DNA of 64,000 nucleotides from assembly GCF_000785105.2 (NCBI RefSeq), contig NZ_CP018906.1, forward strand, positions 186,001 to 250,000, in the 5' to 3' direction. The position numbers and the translations under genes are program-made. The first letter of the stretch is position 1, and every line of letters starts with the position of its first letter. Source of the DNA: Lentilactobacillus curieae (GTDB lineage Bacteria; Bacillota; Bacilli; Lactobacillales; Lactobacillaceae). Positions 1 to 7,796 of this stretch are shown here, piece after piece. The notes beneath the pieces are model-generated. The model did no database searches. It was not told where the DNA came from and saw only the letters and a list, made by a program, of their open reading frames with translations.

Positions 1-806
1 ACATCCAGTTCACAAAGTGGAACGGAACTGATTATGATGAACTCCAACAACTAGTTTCTCCAGATACTAAAGCAATTTGGCTGGAAACACCTTCAAACCC
101 GACAATGAAAATTATCGACATAGATAAAGTTGCTAATATTCTTCACACGGCTAATCCAGAATCACTAGTTTGTGTGGATAATACATTTCTAACTCCCGTA
201 TATCAACAACCCCTGACTCAAGGAGCAGACATTGTGGTCCACAGTGCTACTAAGTATCTTTCTGGACATAATGATTTACTCGGTGGTGCCGTCATCGCTA
301 AAAAGCCACAAATTGCCGAAGAGTTGGAATTTAATTTTAATACCACAGGGGTAACCCTTGATCCATTTGACTCATGGTTGTTACTTCGAAGTTTAAAAAC
401 CTTATCTGTCAGAATGGAACGTCACACCAGTAACGCTCAAAAAGTTGCTGCCTGTTTGAGCAATGTTCCGTGTATTGAAAAAGTCCTGTACTCGGGACAA
501 GGTGGCATGGTCAGTTTCTACCTATATAGTGAGGATAAAGTCCGTCAATTACTAGATAATCTTAAAGTGGTTGCATTTGCAGAAAGCCTTGGTGGCGTTG
601 AAAGTTTGATCACGCTACCAGCTAAGCAGACCCATGCTGATATGACCGAGGAGGCTCGGCAAAAACTGGGGATCACTAGCACCTTGCTTCGGCTCTCAGT
701 TGGCTTAGAAAATCCTGATGATATCATTGAAGATATTGTTTCAGCACTGGGTGAATCTCTTGGTCAAGAAAACCCGAGTCCATCGCCATACGCTAACATC
801 AACTAA
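1..806 (+). CDS. Cys/Met-metabolism PLP-dependent enzyme (cystathionine synthase/lyase type), 5' partial
   Basis: The frame is open from base 3 to the stop at 804-806, so about 267 C-terminal residues of an enzyme of roughly 380 are present; the start lies outside the window. Seen: ETPSNPTMK, the DNTF segment, SATKYLSGH carrying the Lys that holds pyridoxal phosphate in this family, and the C-terminal LRLSVGLENPDD block. The family carries out transsulfuration or gamma/beta-elimination on cystathionine, homocysteine or methionine in the cytoplasm. The fragment cannot separate cystathionine gamma-synthase from the lyases. It ends at a strong terminator, so it is the last gene of its transcript. 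Confidence 0.9.
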   Translation, partial: IQFTKWNGTDYDELQQLVSPDTKAIWLETPSNPTMKIIDIDKVANILHTANPESLVCVDNTFLTPVYQQPLTQGADIVVHSATKYLSGHNDLLGGAVIAKKPQIAEELEFNFNTTGVTLDPFDSWLLLRSLKTLSVRMERHTSNAQKVAACLSNVPCIEKVLYSGQGGMVSFYLYSEDKVRQLLDNLKVVAFAESLGGVESLITLPAKQTHADMTEEARQKLGITSTLLRLSVGLENPDDIIEDIVSALGESLGQENPSPSPYANIN

Positions 807-819
807 ATATTTTATGACA

Positions 820-856
820 CAAAAAAAGCCGACGATTTACATTTCGTCGGCTCTTT
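820..856. terminator. Bidirectional rho-independent terminator
   Basis: Nine-base-pair stem AGCCGACGA / TCGTCGGCT (827-835 and 844-852) with A-runs on the left and T-rich sequence on the right. It can end the PLP-enzyme transcript on the plus strand and the short minus-strand transcript that starts near 947. Confidence 0.85.
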
Positions 857-869
857 CTTATAGCATCAG

Positions 870-923
870 CTATTTAGTTGAAACCTTCACAGCTGATGCT
901 TTAAGATTATTTCCAATTGTCAA
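870..923 (-). CDS. Candidate 17-residue peptide gene
   Basis: On the minus strand an excellent Shine-Dalgarno (AAGGAGGTGATGC) lies 6-7 bases before a TTG that opens a 17-codon frame, MTIGNNLKASAVKVSTK, closed by TAG at 870-872. A promoter-like pair sits just upstream (954-982) and a terminator just downstream (820-856), so promoter, ribosome site, frame and terminator form a complete small unit. A perfect 10-bp inverted repeat (862-871 with 891-900) spans the second half of the frame and its stop and could fold in the mRNA. I recognise no family. The peptide has no membrane segment or export signal. It could instead be a non-coding RNA with a chance frame. Confidence 0.45.
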   Translation of the reverse strand: MTIGNNLKASAVKVSTK

Positions 924-953
924 AAAGCATCACCTCCTTTTTTTGTTGTCAAT

Positions 954-982
954 AAGATACAACCATTTGTAGGAGAATGCAA
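954..982 (-). promoter_or_regulatory. Promoter for the 17-residue peptide transcript
   Basis: Minus strand TTGCAT (977-982), 17-base spacer, TATCTT (954-959). It starts immediately after the stop codon of the secreted-protein gene at 988. Confidence 0.5.
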
Positions 983-987
983 GTAAA

Positions 988-1425
988 TTACCCTAATGCA
1001 TTATAAGTGTACTTATGCTTGATCTTTTGGGAGGTGTAAACGTCATACGAACCAACTCCGTAGGATCTAATCAATACCTTTTTATACGAACCTTTGATCA
1101 ACTTTTTAGTAGTTTTGAATTGTCCTAATGACTGGGATTGCTTACTTGATTTATTTAGCATGTACCACGATCCCCATTTAGAAACGCTCAGCTTTTTATA
1201 TCCCTTTTTTGATGGGGTATATTTTTTCCCATCAAACGTAACTGACTTGGGAGTCACTTTGATTTGGCTAAATTTTGACTTTCCTTTATAACAGTACCAG
1301 GTTCCTTGAATCTTCGCAGGCGTTTTGGTGCTTGCTTGTGCAGAAACTGGTTGTGTGTTTGCCGCCAAAAAAAGTCCAAACAGAGCTACAAACATCAAAA
1401 CCGAATTTTTAAATACTTTCAACAT
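988..1425 (-). CDS. Small secreted basic protein, unknown function
   Basis: The start is the ATG at 1423-1425 (MLKVFKN), because GGAAGTG sits 6-7 bases before it; the longer upstream frame would bury that site. The product has 145 residues: a signal peptide (Lys residues, hydrophobic core, likely cleavage near VSA-QA) and a Lys/Tyr/Ser-rich exported domain with repeated short beta-strand-like blocks (GTWYCYKGK, KWGSWYML, YGVGSYDVY). An extended -10 (TGCTATAAT) lies 27 bases upstream, so it is transcribed alone. It resembles in style the many small secreted proteins of lactobacilli, but I cannot assign a family. Confidence 0.75.
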   Translation of the reverse strand: MLKVFKNSVLMFVALFGLFLAANTQPVSAQASTKTPAKIQGTWYCYKGKSKFSQIKVTPKSVTFDGKKYTPSKKGYKKLSVSKWGSWYMLNKSSKQSQSLGQFKTTKKLIKGSYKKVLIRSYGVGSYDVYTSQKIKHKYTYNALG

Positions 1426-1516
1426 GCTATCACTTCCTTGCAAAAATTATAGCATGCGTCCCATTTCCCTGCGGTTACTGTCCATCGACAATTGCATTAC
1501 GGATGTAAGACACGGT

Positions 1517-2806
1517 TTACATCTGTTCTCCATTAAAACGGCTTTCAATTGCTCTGGCGTGGGCTTCTAACCCCTCAACTCTGGCAAGAGTGGTAATATT
1601 CTTGGCATCCTTTTCTAGAGCATCTTTGGTGTATGAAACAAATTGAGTCTTTTTAATAAAATCGTCAACTCCTAACGGCGAGAAGAATCTGGCCGTTCCA
1701 CCAGTTGGCAATATGTGGTTGGGGCCTGCCAAGTAATCCCCCAGCGGCTCGGACGCGGAGAATCCAAGAAAAACTGAACCAGCGTTTTTAATTTGGTTAA
1801 GGTAAGAAATCGCATCATTTAACTGCACCTCCAAGTGTTCAGGAGCAACGTCATTCATCAATTCAAATGCATCGTCAATGTTCTCAACAACTGCAATAAA
1901 CCCTTCATTATCAACTGCAGCTTGAGCAATTTCCCGTCGTGGTAGTAAAGCACATTGGCGATTAACTTCCACACTTACCTGACTTGCCAGAACCTCGCTA
2001 TCCGTTACTAGTATTGGTCTGGCTAGTTTGTCATGTTCTGCTTGGGAAAGAAGATCTGCAGCTACCTGACTTGGGTTAGCATCATCAGAAGCAATAATTC
2101 CAATTTCAGATGGTCCCGCAATCATGTCAATGTCAACTTGACCAAATACCATCTTTTTAGCTGTCGCAACAAAGGCATTTCCTGGGCCAGTAATTTTGTC
2201 GACCTTCGGAATCGATTCAGTACCATATGCTAGGGCAGCAATTGCTTGAGCACCACCTACTTGGAATACTTTATCGACGCCGGCAATTTTCGCTGCGGCT
2301 AAAACTGCTGGTTTAATTCCATCCTTTTGTGGTGGGGTGACCATCACCACTTGTTGAACTCCGGCAATCTTAGCTGGAATTACATTCATCAGAATAGATG
2401 AGGGATATGCAGCCGTTCCTCCAGGGACATATACCCCTACTGATGCTAAAGGCGTAATTTTTTCTCCCCGAATGATTCCCGGTTTGTTAGCATCAACGAA
2501 GTTATTTTGAACTTCCATTTTATGAAAGGATTCGATGTTTTGTTTTGCTTCCTTTAACGCGGTTAAAACTGCTTGATCTGTTTGCTCATATGCAGCATCG
2601 ATATTTTCTTGACTGACCAAAAAATCGTTAATTGAAATATTATCAAACTGTTGGCTGTATTCCTTTAATGCTGAATCACCCTTACTACGAACGGTTCTAA
2701 TTATTTTTTCAACTGCTTCCTCGACTTCTTTTCGATTACTCACTTCTTCAGTTCTGGTATCAACAAACTTCAATAAATTTGGTAATGTGTCCTTTTCAAT
2801 GCGCAT
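1517..2806 (-). CDS. hisD: Histidinol dehydrogenase
   Basis: Oxidises L-histidinol to L-histidine in two NAD-dependent steps, the last reactions of histidine synthesis. The protein has 429 residues, the usual length. Visible landmarks: GGAQAIAALAYG, GPGNAFVATAKK, SQAEHDK (zinc-ligand region), APEHLE (catalytic Glu-His) and GPNHILPTGGTARF. The start is the ATG of MRIEK, preceded by GGAGGG at a spacing of about 8; the longer frame would overlap this site. A complete T-box leader with a His specifier precedes it. No other his gene lies on either side: downstream is a secreted protein with its own promoter, upstream a CPBP protease gene. The enzyme therefore appears as a single-gene transcript here. 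Confidence 0.96.
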   Translation of the reverse strand: MRIEKDTLPNLLKFVDTRTEEVSNRKEVEEAVEKIIRTVRSKGDSALKEYSQQFDNISINDFLVSQENIDAAYEQTDQAVLTALKEAKQNIESFHKMEVQNNFVDANKPGIIRGEKITPLASVGVYVPGGTAAYPSSILMNVIPAKIAGVQQVVMVTPPQKDGIKPAVLAAAKIAGVDKVFQVGGAQAIAALAYGTESIPKVDKITGPGNAFVATAKKMVFGQVDIDMIAGPSEIGIIASDDANPSQVAADLLSQAEHDKLARPILVTDSEVLASQVSVEVNRQCALLPRREIAQAAVDNEGFIAVVENIDDAFELMNDVAPEHLEVQLNDAISYLNQIKNAGSVFLGFSASEPLGDYLAGPNHILPTGGTARFFSPLGVDDFIKKTQFVSYTKDALEKDAKNITTLARVEGLEAHARAIESRFNGEQM

Positions 2807-2828
2807 ACTATATCCCTCCATTTTCACA

Positions 2829-3152
2829 AACAAAAAAATCCCCAGAAATTGTTATCCAATTTCCGGGGACGAATTAACTCGCGGTTCCACCTCGTTTTGT
2901 CACCACCTCACGGTAAGTGACCTCACACTGCCAATAACTAGTCGTCTTGATAATATAATCAAAAGAACAGTTACGGTAGCAGTGGTAACGCTCGCTAGCG
3001 GGTAATCCTACTTAATTCAGATTACCAGTTCATAGATGTGGTTCACTGCCGTAACCAACTCCTTCTCACCAGCGGAGCTCTCTTTATGGATGCTAAACAG
3101 CTACTTTTCTAATCATAACTTCATGTTTGTAATTTGTTTTTAATTTTGATTG
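2829..3152 (-). promoter_or_regulatory. T-box leader, His specifier, controlling hisD
   Basis: Minus-strand order: AGAGAG (3078-3083) followed by a CTCC/GGAG hairpin with the GGTGAGAA-type loop; then GAAC-CAC-ATC with the CAC triplet at 3038-3040 in the specifier position; AAGTAGG; a stem-III-like GTCAC/GTGAC hairpin; the T-box GGTGGAACCGCG (2880-2891); and a terminator (2832-2869) ending in seven T. CAC reads as histidine, which fits hisD downstream. Uncharged tRNA-His is expected to favour the antiterminator. The acceptor-binding bases read TGGA, whereas C73 of tRNA-His would pair best with TGGG; the specifier assignment rests on motif position and gene context. Confidence 0.85.
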
Positions 3153-3158
3153 TCTATT

Positions 3159-3186
3159 AATTTACCACATCAACATCAATTGTCAA
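3159..3186 (-). promoter_or_regulatory. Promoter of the hisD T-box transcript
   Basis: TTGACA (3181-3186), 16-base spacer, TAAATT (3159-3164) on the minus strand, directly after the CPBP protease stop codon. Confidence 0.6.
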
Positions 3187-3189
3187 TTA

Positions 3190-3876
3190 TTATTTCGTAA
3201 AAAATTGCATTGCAAAGACAAAAACTGCACCCGCAAAGCTTGTAAAGTCAAAGATGAAGTGGGTCACAATACTTTGCCAAATATTTTTTGACCAATAATA
3301 AATTAGCCCAAAGAATGCCCCAATCACCATATATGGAATCATCTGCACCACAACTCCGTGAAAATTGTTCCAGTGGATAAGGCCAAAGGCAATTGACTGA
3401 ACAAAAAACATAAGCCAAAATCCTAATCGGCTATTTTTAAACTGATAAAACATTACGTGCCGATATACGATTTCTTCAGTAAACGGTGCAAATAATGAAG
3501 TCAAACTGCCAATCACCATTATTCCTGCGCCCGTTGCTAGCATGTCTCCGCCATGTTGACCAGAAGCAGACAAGCCAACGGTCTTTAATAACGCCCTGGT
3601 TGCCGCCAATAGAACATAAATTCCAATGACAGATACAAATGCTAGTAGTAAATTGCGTAACCAATGGTGTTTCCAAACCTGCCAGTTATCTATCAACACA
3701 TCTTTATACATACTGATTGCAACGATCATAACGGCAAGCCCAAGAACAACTGCGGCAACTACCCGCATATTTTGTGAATGAATTAAATTAAAATAAGACC
3801 CGATCCAAAGTTCAATGAATGGTAATGCTATCACCAAAATTGTCTTCCACCAGTTAATGGTTTCTTTTCTCTGCAT
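3190..3876 (-). CDS. CPBP-family intramembrane metalloprotease
   Basis: A 228-residue polytopic membrane protein with the family motifs in order: EEIVYRH (EExxxR), FGLIHW (second-motif His) and HFIFDF (third motif). These residues form the glutamate/histidine site of CAAX prenyl protease and bacteriocin-processing (Abi) enzymes. In lactobacilli, members are often linked to bacteriocin immunity or peptide processing, but no bacteriocin gene is visible nearby, so the substrate is unknown. It stands alone: the hisD promoter begins just after its stop and a hemolysin-III gene lies upstream. Confidence 0.85.
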   Translation of the reverse strand: MQRKETINWWKTILVIALPFIELWIGSYFNLIHSQNMRVVAAVVLGLAVMIVAISMYKDVLIDNWQVWKHHWLRNLLLAFVSVIGIYVLLAATRALLKTVGLSASGQHGGDMLATGAGIMVIGSLTSLFAPFTEEIVYRHVMFYQFKNSRLGFWLMFFVQSIAFGLIHWNNFHGVVVQMIPYMVIGAFFGLIYYWSKNIWQSIVTHFIFDFTSFAGAVFVFAMQFFTK

Positions 3877-3952
3877 ATTTTTCTCCCTAAATCATTGATA
3901 GGTTGACAGTATCACAACCCATTACCAGTTTAAACGAGAAAGGCTTATTTTG

Positions 3953-4603
3953 CTAAACATTAATATAAATTGAAAGAAACATTGCTAAAGTGCCGCCCAT
4001 TACGAAAAAGTGCCAAATTAAATGGAGTCCAGGAATTCCCTTCAAACTGTATATTAATGCGCCAACTGTAAAAGTAACCCCTCCAGCAACTAGTAGCCAA
4101 AATCCTGTTGGGGCTAATGCTGCATACAACTGCTTTCCAAGAATTAAACATAGCCAGCCCATTACTACGTACACAGTAGTTTCAATTTTTTGATAGCGGC
4201 CATGACCAAGTATGTGAAAACAAATCCCAGAAATGCTCAGAATCCAGATTACCGCTAACAGAATGTACGAAGCTGTGGTATGCAAAAACACAATACAGTA
4301 AGGTGTGTATGATCCAGCAATTAGGATAAAAATGTTACTGTGATCAAGAATTTGAAAGATACGCTTTGCCCTTGTAAACACAAAGCAATGAAACAGTGTT
4401 GATGCTAAATATAGAATCATCACCGTCGCAGAATACACAGCGAGACTAGCAATCGCAACCGCTGATAAATTATCTACAACCGCCTTATGAAGCAACATTA
4501 CCGTTAACACAATTGCAACAATAAAAGACACACCATGCGTTACTGCGTTGAACACTTCGTATGTAATTAACTTGCCAGTAATTTTTTGTTTGACCTTTTG
4601 CAT
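3953..4603 (-). CDS. Hemolysin III / PAQR-like membrane protein
   Basis: 216 residues with about seven hydrophobic spans. The conserved family residues are visible: HGVSF near residue 23, STLFHC, DHSNIFILIAGSYTP, and the C-terminal HLIWH. These His/Asp/Ser residues are the presumed metal site of the HlyIII/adiponectin-receptor superfamily. The common name hemolysin is historical; the bacterial role is not settled. The start has AAAGGTGG about 9 bases upstream. A TTGACT-17-TATTAT promoter lies in the divergent region, with its -35 (4650-4655) touching a 12-bp inverted repeat. Confidence 0.85.
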   Translation of the reverse strand: MQKVKQKITGKLITYEVFNAVTHGVSFIVAIVLTVMLLHKAVVDNLSAVAIASLAVYSATVMILYLASTLFHCFVFTRAKRIFQILDHSNIFILIAGSYTPYCIVFLHTTASYILLAVIWILSISGICFHILGHGRYQKIETTVYVVMGWLCLILGKQLYAALAPTGFWLLVAGGVTFTVGALIYSLKGIPGLHLIWHFFVMGGTLAMFLSIYINV

Positions 4604-4654
4604 TTATTGACACCACCTTTACCAATATAATAGCGTCATCCAGTGGCCTAGTCA

Positions 4655-4685
4655 AGATTAAGTAGATATCAAGTCTACTTAATCT
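4655..4685. promoter_or_regulatory. Perfect 12-bp inverted repeat between divergent genes (candidate operator)
   Basis: AGATTAAGTAGA (4655-4666) and TCTACTTAATCT (4674-4685) with a 7-base spacer. It lies between the hemolysin-III gene and the DUF1836 gene and abuts the -35 of the former. No T-run follows, so an operator is more likely than a terminator. Confidence 0.5.
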
Positions 4686-4740
4686 GGATTATAAAATTCT
4701 TTTATGCGATAATATATAAAAACGTCCAAGGAGTCCATTT

Positions 4741-5187
4741 ATGGAAAATAAATTAATCCTCACCCTTCCCCACTACCAAGCATTACCCACGATTGGTCTT
4801 TACATGGACCAAGTTCTGGGCATGGTCGAACAGTACACGAGCTCGTTCGTAGATCAACCAATCACTAAGTCAATGGTTAATAGCTACGTAAAAAAGGGGG
4901 TAATTGAAAAACCAACTGGTAAAAAGTACAGTCAAACTCAACTAGCGGAAATTATTTTGATAGTTCTTTACAAACCAATCTTTAGTTTACCCGCAATTTC
5001 AAAGGTCCTTAGCCAAGCTAGGTCTGCAAATGAAGTATCCCAAATTTTTGATATTGTCGTTGATCACTTTAACGCTCAGCTAAGGAAAGTAACCGAGCAA
5101 TCACCCCAAAATGAAGATTTATTGGCACAATCGGCAGAATTACTAGCTAGCAGATTGGTCATTGAACATCGGATAAATTTACTTTAG
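4741..5187 (+). CDS. DUF1836 domain protein (putative DNA-binding regulator)
   Basis: 148 residues. The N-terminal half carries the DUF1836 pattern VNSYVKKGVIEKPTGKKYS followed by a second helical block LAEIILIVLYKPIFSLPAIS, resembling a MerR-like winged helix-turn-helix; the C-terminal part is helical. AAGGAG lies 7 bases before the ATG. It is divergent from the hemolysin-III gene, with a perfect inverted repeat between them that may be its own operator (inference). Regulatory targets are unknown. Confidence 0.75.
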   Translation: MENKLILTLPHYQALPTIGLYMDQVLGMVEQYTSSFVDQPITKSMVNSYVKKGVIEKPTGKKYSQTQLAEIILIVLYKPIFSLPAISKVLSQARSANEVSQIFDIVVDHFNAQLRKVTEQSPQNEDLLAQSAELLASRLVIEHRINLL

Positions 5188-5229
5188 GAAAACGCAACCT
5201 TCTTTAACAAATATTACGATTATATTTCA

Positions 5230-5257
5230 TTGACATCTTTTTGTAACATTGTATACT
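5230..5257 (+). promoter_or_regulatory. Promoter of the 5288 secreted-protein gene
   Basis: TTGACA (5230-5235), 16-base spacer, TATACT (5252-5257): a near-consensus housekeeping promoter 30 bases before the start codon. Confidence 0.8.
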
Positions 5258-5287
5258 TTAGTCAATCAAAAAAAGGAGGAGATTATT

Positions 5288-5662
5288 ATGAAAAAAATCT
5301 CAATTGTCATTGCAAGCGCGGTTCTTGCTCTACCTTTAGCATTTTCTGCACCACTAGCAGCTAATGCTGCTCCTAAGACTTATAGCTACACTGTTTCAAA
5401 AGCAATTACTTACAAGAAAGCAAAAGTTTACCATACTAAGGATGCAACCCCATACGTATTTAAGGGTGCATTTATGGCGGACAGACCAACGGTTAGCTTC
5501 CAAGCTAAGGCTAAACTGAAGGCTGGCACAACTTATTACGTAACTAAGGCACTTAAGGTTCAAAATAAGGCGAAGAAGAACGGTACATTCCTTTACGTTA
5601 AGGGTAATGGCTGGATTGCATCGTCGAAGTTGACGGCCGGCAAGTTTATGCAGGCGGATTGA
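5288..5662 (+). CDS. Small secreted basic protein, unknown function
   Basis: The start is the ATG at 5288 with AAAGGAGGAG 7 bases upstream. 124 residues: a clear signal peptide (MKKISIVIA...; likely cleavage after ANA near residue 27), then a Lys/Tyr/Thr-rich domain of about 95 residues with strand-like blocks (YSYTVSKAITYKKAKVYH, GTTYYVTKALKVQ, GTFLYVKGNGWIASSKL). The arrangement resembles SH3-like or surface-layer-associated repeats, but no family is certain. The gene has a near-consensus promoter, so it should be well expressed. Its stop codon lies inside the terminal motif (GGATTGAG) of intergenic repeat copy A. Confidence 0.75.
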   Translation: MKKISIVIASAVLALPLAFSAPLAANAAPKTYSYTVSKAITYKKAKVYHTKDATPYVFKGAFMADRPTVSFQAKAKLKAGTTYYVTKALKVQNKAKKNGTFLYVKGNGWIASSKLTAGKFMQAD

Positions 5663-5905
5663 GCGTAACAGAATTCTTTGATTTCGTCTTAACGCCCCCA
5701 CAAGGATGGGAGCACTACATGAATCTTTGATTCAGTCGTAGTGCCCCGACAAAAGCAACAGTTAGTGAATCTCGTGAATATACTGTCCCTGCTGCCAATC
5801 AGTCGTAACAGCGACTGTGTGGAGCCATTAAAATAGAAAACAATCCCAATACTAAAAAACAGGTTTCGATATTTAAAATAAAAATATCGAAACCTGTTTT
5901 ATTTC
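5657..5905. repeat. Intergenic hairpin repeat, copy A
   Basis: Contains two hairpins of the family shared with copies B and C. One is CACTAC-TGAATC-loop-GATTCA-GTAGTG, within 5709-5750, over 90% identical to copy C for about 45 bases. The other is a GCGT...ACGC variant nearer 5664-5695. A long terminator (5856-5900) closes the element. The left end overlaps the stop codon of the plus-strand gene at 5662. Confidence 0.75.
5856..5900. terminator. Bidirectional terminator, 19-bp perfect stem
   Basis: AAAACAGGTTTCGATATTT (5856-5874) pairs fully with 5882-5900 around a 7-base loop. It serves the minus-strand FMN-reductase operon and could serve the convergent plus-strand gene. Confidence 0.9.
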
Positions 5906-5911
5906 TATAAT

Positions 5912-7168
5912 CTAGCTCTCTGACGCACCTGTTGAAGCATCTGTATCTGGCTTACTTGGTGTCTCTGGCTCTGCTTCACTTTCAGATGCACCCGTTGATG
6001 CATCTGTTGATGGCGCAGCGGAAGCCCCAGTTGAGGCGTCTACCTTATTACTTGGATCATCGACCAGCATTTTCCCTGTCATTTTTAGGTATGATTCAAC
6101 GATTGGCCATAAATCAACTACCCATTCGTTAATTCCCCGGTATTCTCCGTTTTCATTATGCATTGCCTTGTAGTAATGCATGATGTGTTTGGTTGGACCG
6201 TTTCCTGGAACTGGCATTGAAACTAAATCAGTTTTACCTTCACGAAGTGCATGGATTACCTGTTGGACGTGTTTTACGGCTCTGCCAGGGTGAACACTGC
6301 TTAATGGGTCTCCAACTTGCCCGGGTTTTCTTGGAGCCAACATATCCTTGGTGTCCAGGTACTTGTTGTAGTAAATAAATTGATTGTTTTCATCCGCATA
6401 GGTCAACTCAATTGGCATGGTGTTAAGGAAGTAATTTAATTGATTAACTGTTAGCAAACCACGATCCAATTTAACATAGTCGCTACCTTCAGCTGCGTTA
6501 GTCTTTTTAGCTGCTTGCTCTACCCAATCATCAGCGTTCATATCAACGCCATCAACTGTGGTTTCAGCAGTTCCGTTTGCACCCAAATCTTCAGATTCAT
6601 ATGCAGAATCTTCTTGTTCATCAATTGTATTAATGACTTTAACAAACTTGATAAACTTTCTCAGTGTTTCGTGAATAAAGTCAACTGTGCCTTGGTTCTT
6701 TAAGTTTCCTAATGAATCAAAGGCATTCTTAACATCCCCAACCAAGACTTCGTTCCCTGGTAAAACTACAGCATTAACTCCAGGAGCTTCTAAGATTTGG
6801 CGTAGGTGCAATTGTGCCCGCGATGAACCTTGCGTGAAGTACGAAGCACCAATTATCATTACGGGTTTCCCGTCTAATGGGTGAACATTGAATGACAACC
6901 ATTCAATCACACTCTTAAGTGCAGCGGGGACTGTATGGTTGTGTTCAGGAGTAGCGATAATCACCCCATCAGCAGATTTAATCTTCTTAACTAGGTATTG
7001 AACTGCTTCACTTTCTGTTTGGTCTTCATCTTGATTGAACATTGGAATATCGTTAATATCCAATAATTCGATATCCACTTCACGACTAAAGTGACTTGCA
7101 ATATACTTTAATAACTTACGGTTATATGATTCGTCTGCAATCGAACCTGCAATTCCAACTAATTTCAT
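5912..7168 (-). CDS. NADPH-dependent FMN reductase fused to a PAS-like domain with a repeat tail
   Basis: 418 residues starting at the ATG of MKLVGIAGS, with AAGGAGAG upstream. Residues about 1-180 are a flavodoxin-like NAD(P)H:FMN reductase (GSIADESYNRKL, PEHNHTVPAALKS, GASYFTQGSSRAQ). An acidic linker follows. Residues about 228-360 resemble the PAS/DUF438-type sensor region (PIELTYADENNQFIYYN, VHPGRAVKHV). The last about 45 residues are an Asp/Ala/Ser/Thr/Pro tail with three DASTGAS units. It is the second gene of an operon: its ribosome site overlaps the stop of the paralogous reductase upstream. Likely role: cytoplasmic flavin or quinone reduction with sensory input (inference); the tail is unexplained. 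Confidence 0.82.
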   Translation of the reverse strand: MKLVGIAGSIADESYNRKLLKYIASHFSREVDIELLDINDIPMFNQDEDQTESEAVQYLVKKIKSADGVIIATPEHNHTVPAALKSVIEWLSFNVHPLDGKPVMIIGASYFTQGSSRAQLHLRQILEAPGVNAVVLPGNEVLVGDVKNAFDSLGNLKNQGTVDFIHETLRKFIKFVKVINTIDEQEDSAYESEDLGANGTAETTVDGVDMNADDWVEQAAKKTNAAEGSDYVKLDRGLLTVNQLNYFLNTMPIELTYADENNQFIYYNKYLDTKDMLAPRKPGQVGDPLSSVHPGRAVKHVQQVIHALREGKTDLVSMPVPGNGPTKHIMHYYKAMHNENGEYRGINEWVVDLWPIVESYLKMTGKMLVDDPSNKVDASTGASAAPSTDASTGASESEAEPETPSKPDTDASTGASES

Positions 7169-7172
7169 AATT

Positions 7173-7796
7173 TTATCTCTCCTTCTTATCGGATGATTCC
7201 CAAGAAAAGTCCTTTGCCTGTTGCTTATTGGCAGTATGGGCATTACCTAATTGACTTGAAATATCAATAAATTCGATAAAGTCTTTAAACAATCCGTCAA
7301 GTTGATCAGCTAGTTCTTTGTTTACCAAGTGTTCTTTATCTTGAAATGCTTCGAGAGAATGATCAAGTAAGAACTCTGAGCTAGGCATTATCCTAGCCTT
7401 AATTTCTGGAGAATCCAAAACTTGGCGAAGTTGTGCTTGTGCTCGAGATGAACCTAGCGTCCCAAAAGATGCTCCCGTGATCATAACAGGTTTATCAACC
7501 AGTGGATGCTGGCCGTATGACAACCATGCTAACAAACTAAGTAGGGCAGCTGGAACCGCATGATCATACTCAGGGGTTCCAATGATGACACCGTCTGATT
7601 GTTCAATCTTTGCAGCAATCTTTCTAGTTTCTTCTGGTACTTGCATACCGGCACTCTTTTTGAAGATTGGGATTCCCTTGATTTCGATCAGTTCAATCTC
7701 AGCTTGTTGCTTAAAGTGCTCTTTCATATACTCCAGCAACTGACGGTTCGTTGATAGTTTTGAGTTTGTTCCCACAATTGCAACTAAATGTTTCAT
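7173..7796 (-). CDS. NADPH-dependent FMN reductase family protein
   Basis: 207 residues, a single flavodoxin-like domain: GTNSKLSTNRQLLEYM (FMN phosphate loop), GTPEYDHAVPAALLS and GASFGTLGSSRAQAQLRQ. It is a clear paralogue of the N-terminal domain of the next gene, which starts 4 bases after its stop. It lacks the PAS and repeat regions. A NAD(P)H-dependent flavin or azo/quinone reductase acting in the cytoplasm is expected. The ATG is preceded by AAAGGGG. Confidence 0.85.
   Translation of the reverse strand: MKHLVAIVGTNSKLSTNRQLLEYMKEHFKQQAEIELIEIKGIPIFKKSAGMQVPEETRKIAAKIEQSDGVIIGTPEYDHAVPAALLSLLAWLSYGQHPLVDKPVMITGASFGTLGSSRAQAQLRQVLDSPEIKARIMPSSEFLLDHSLEAFQDKEHLVNKELADQLDGLFKDFIEFIDISSQLGNAHTANKQQAKDFSWESSDKKER

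Noticed and set aside
4655-4685. The 12-bp inverted repeat as a terminator
   Set aside because: It lies between divergent start regions and has no T-run on either strand.
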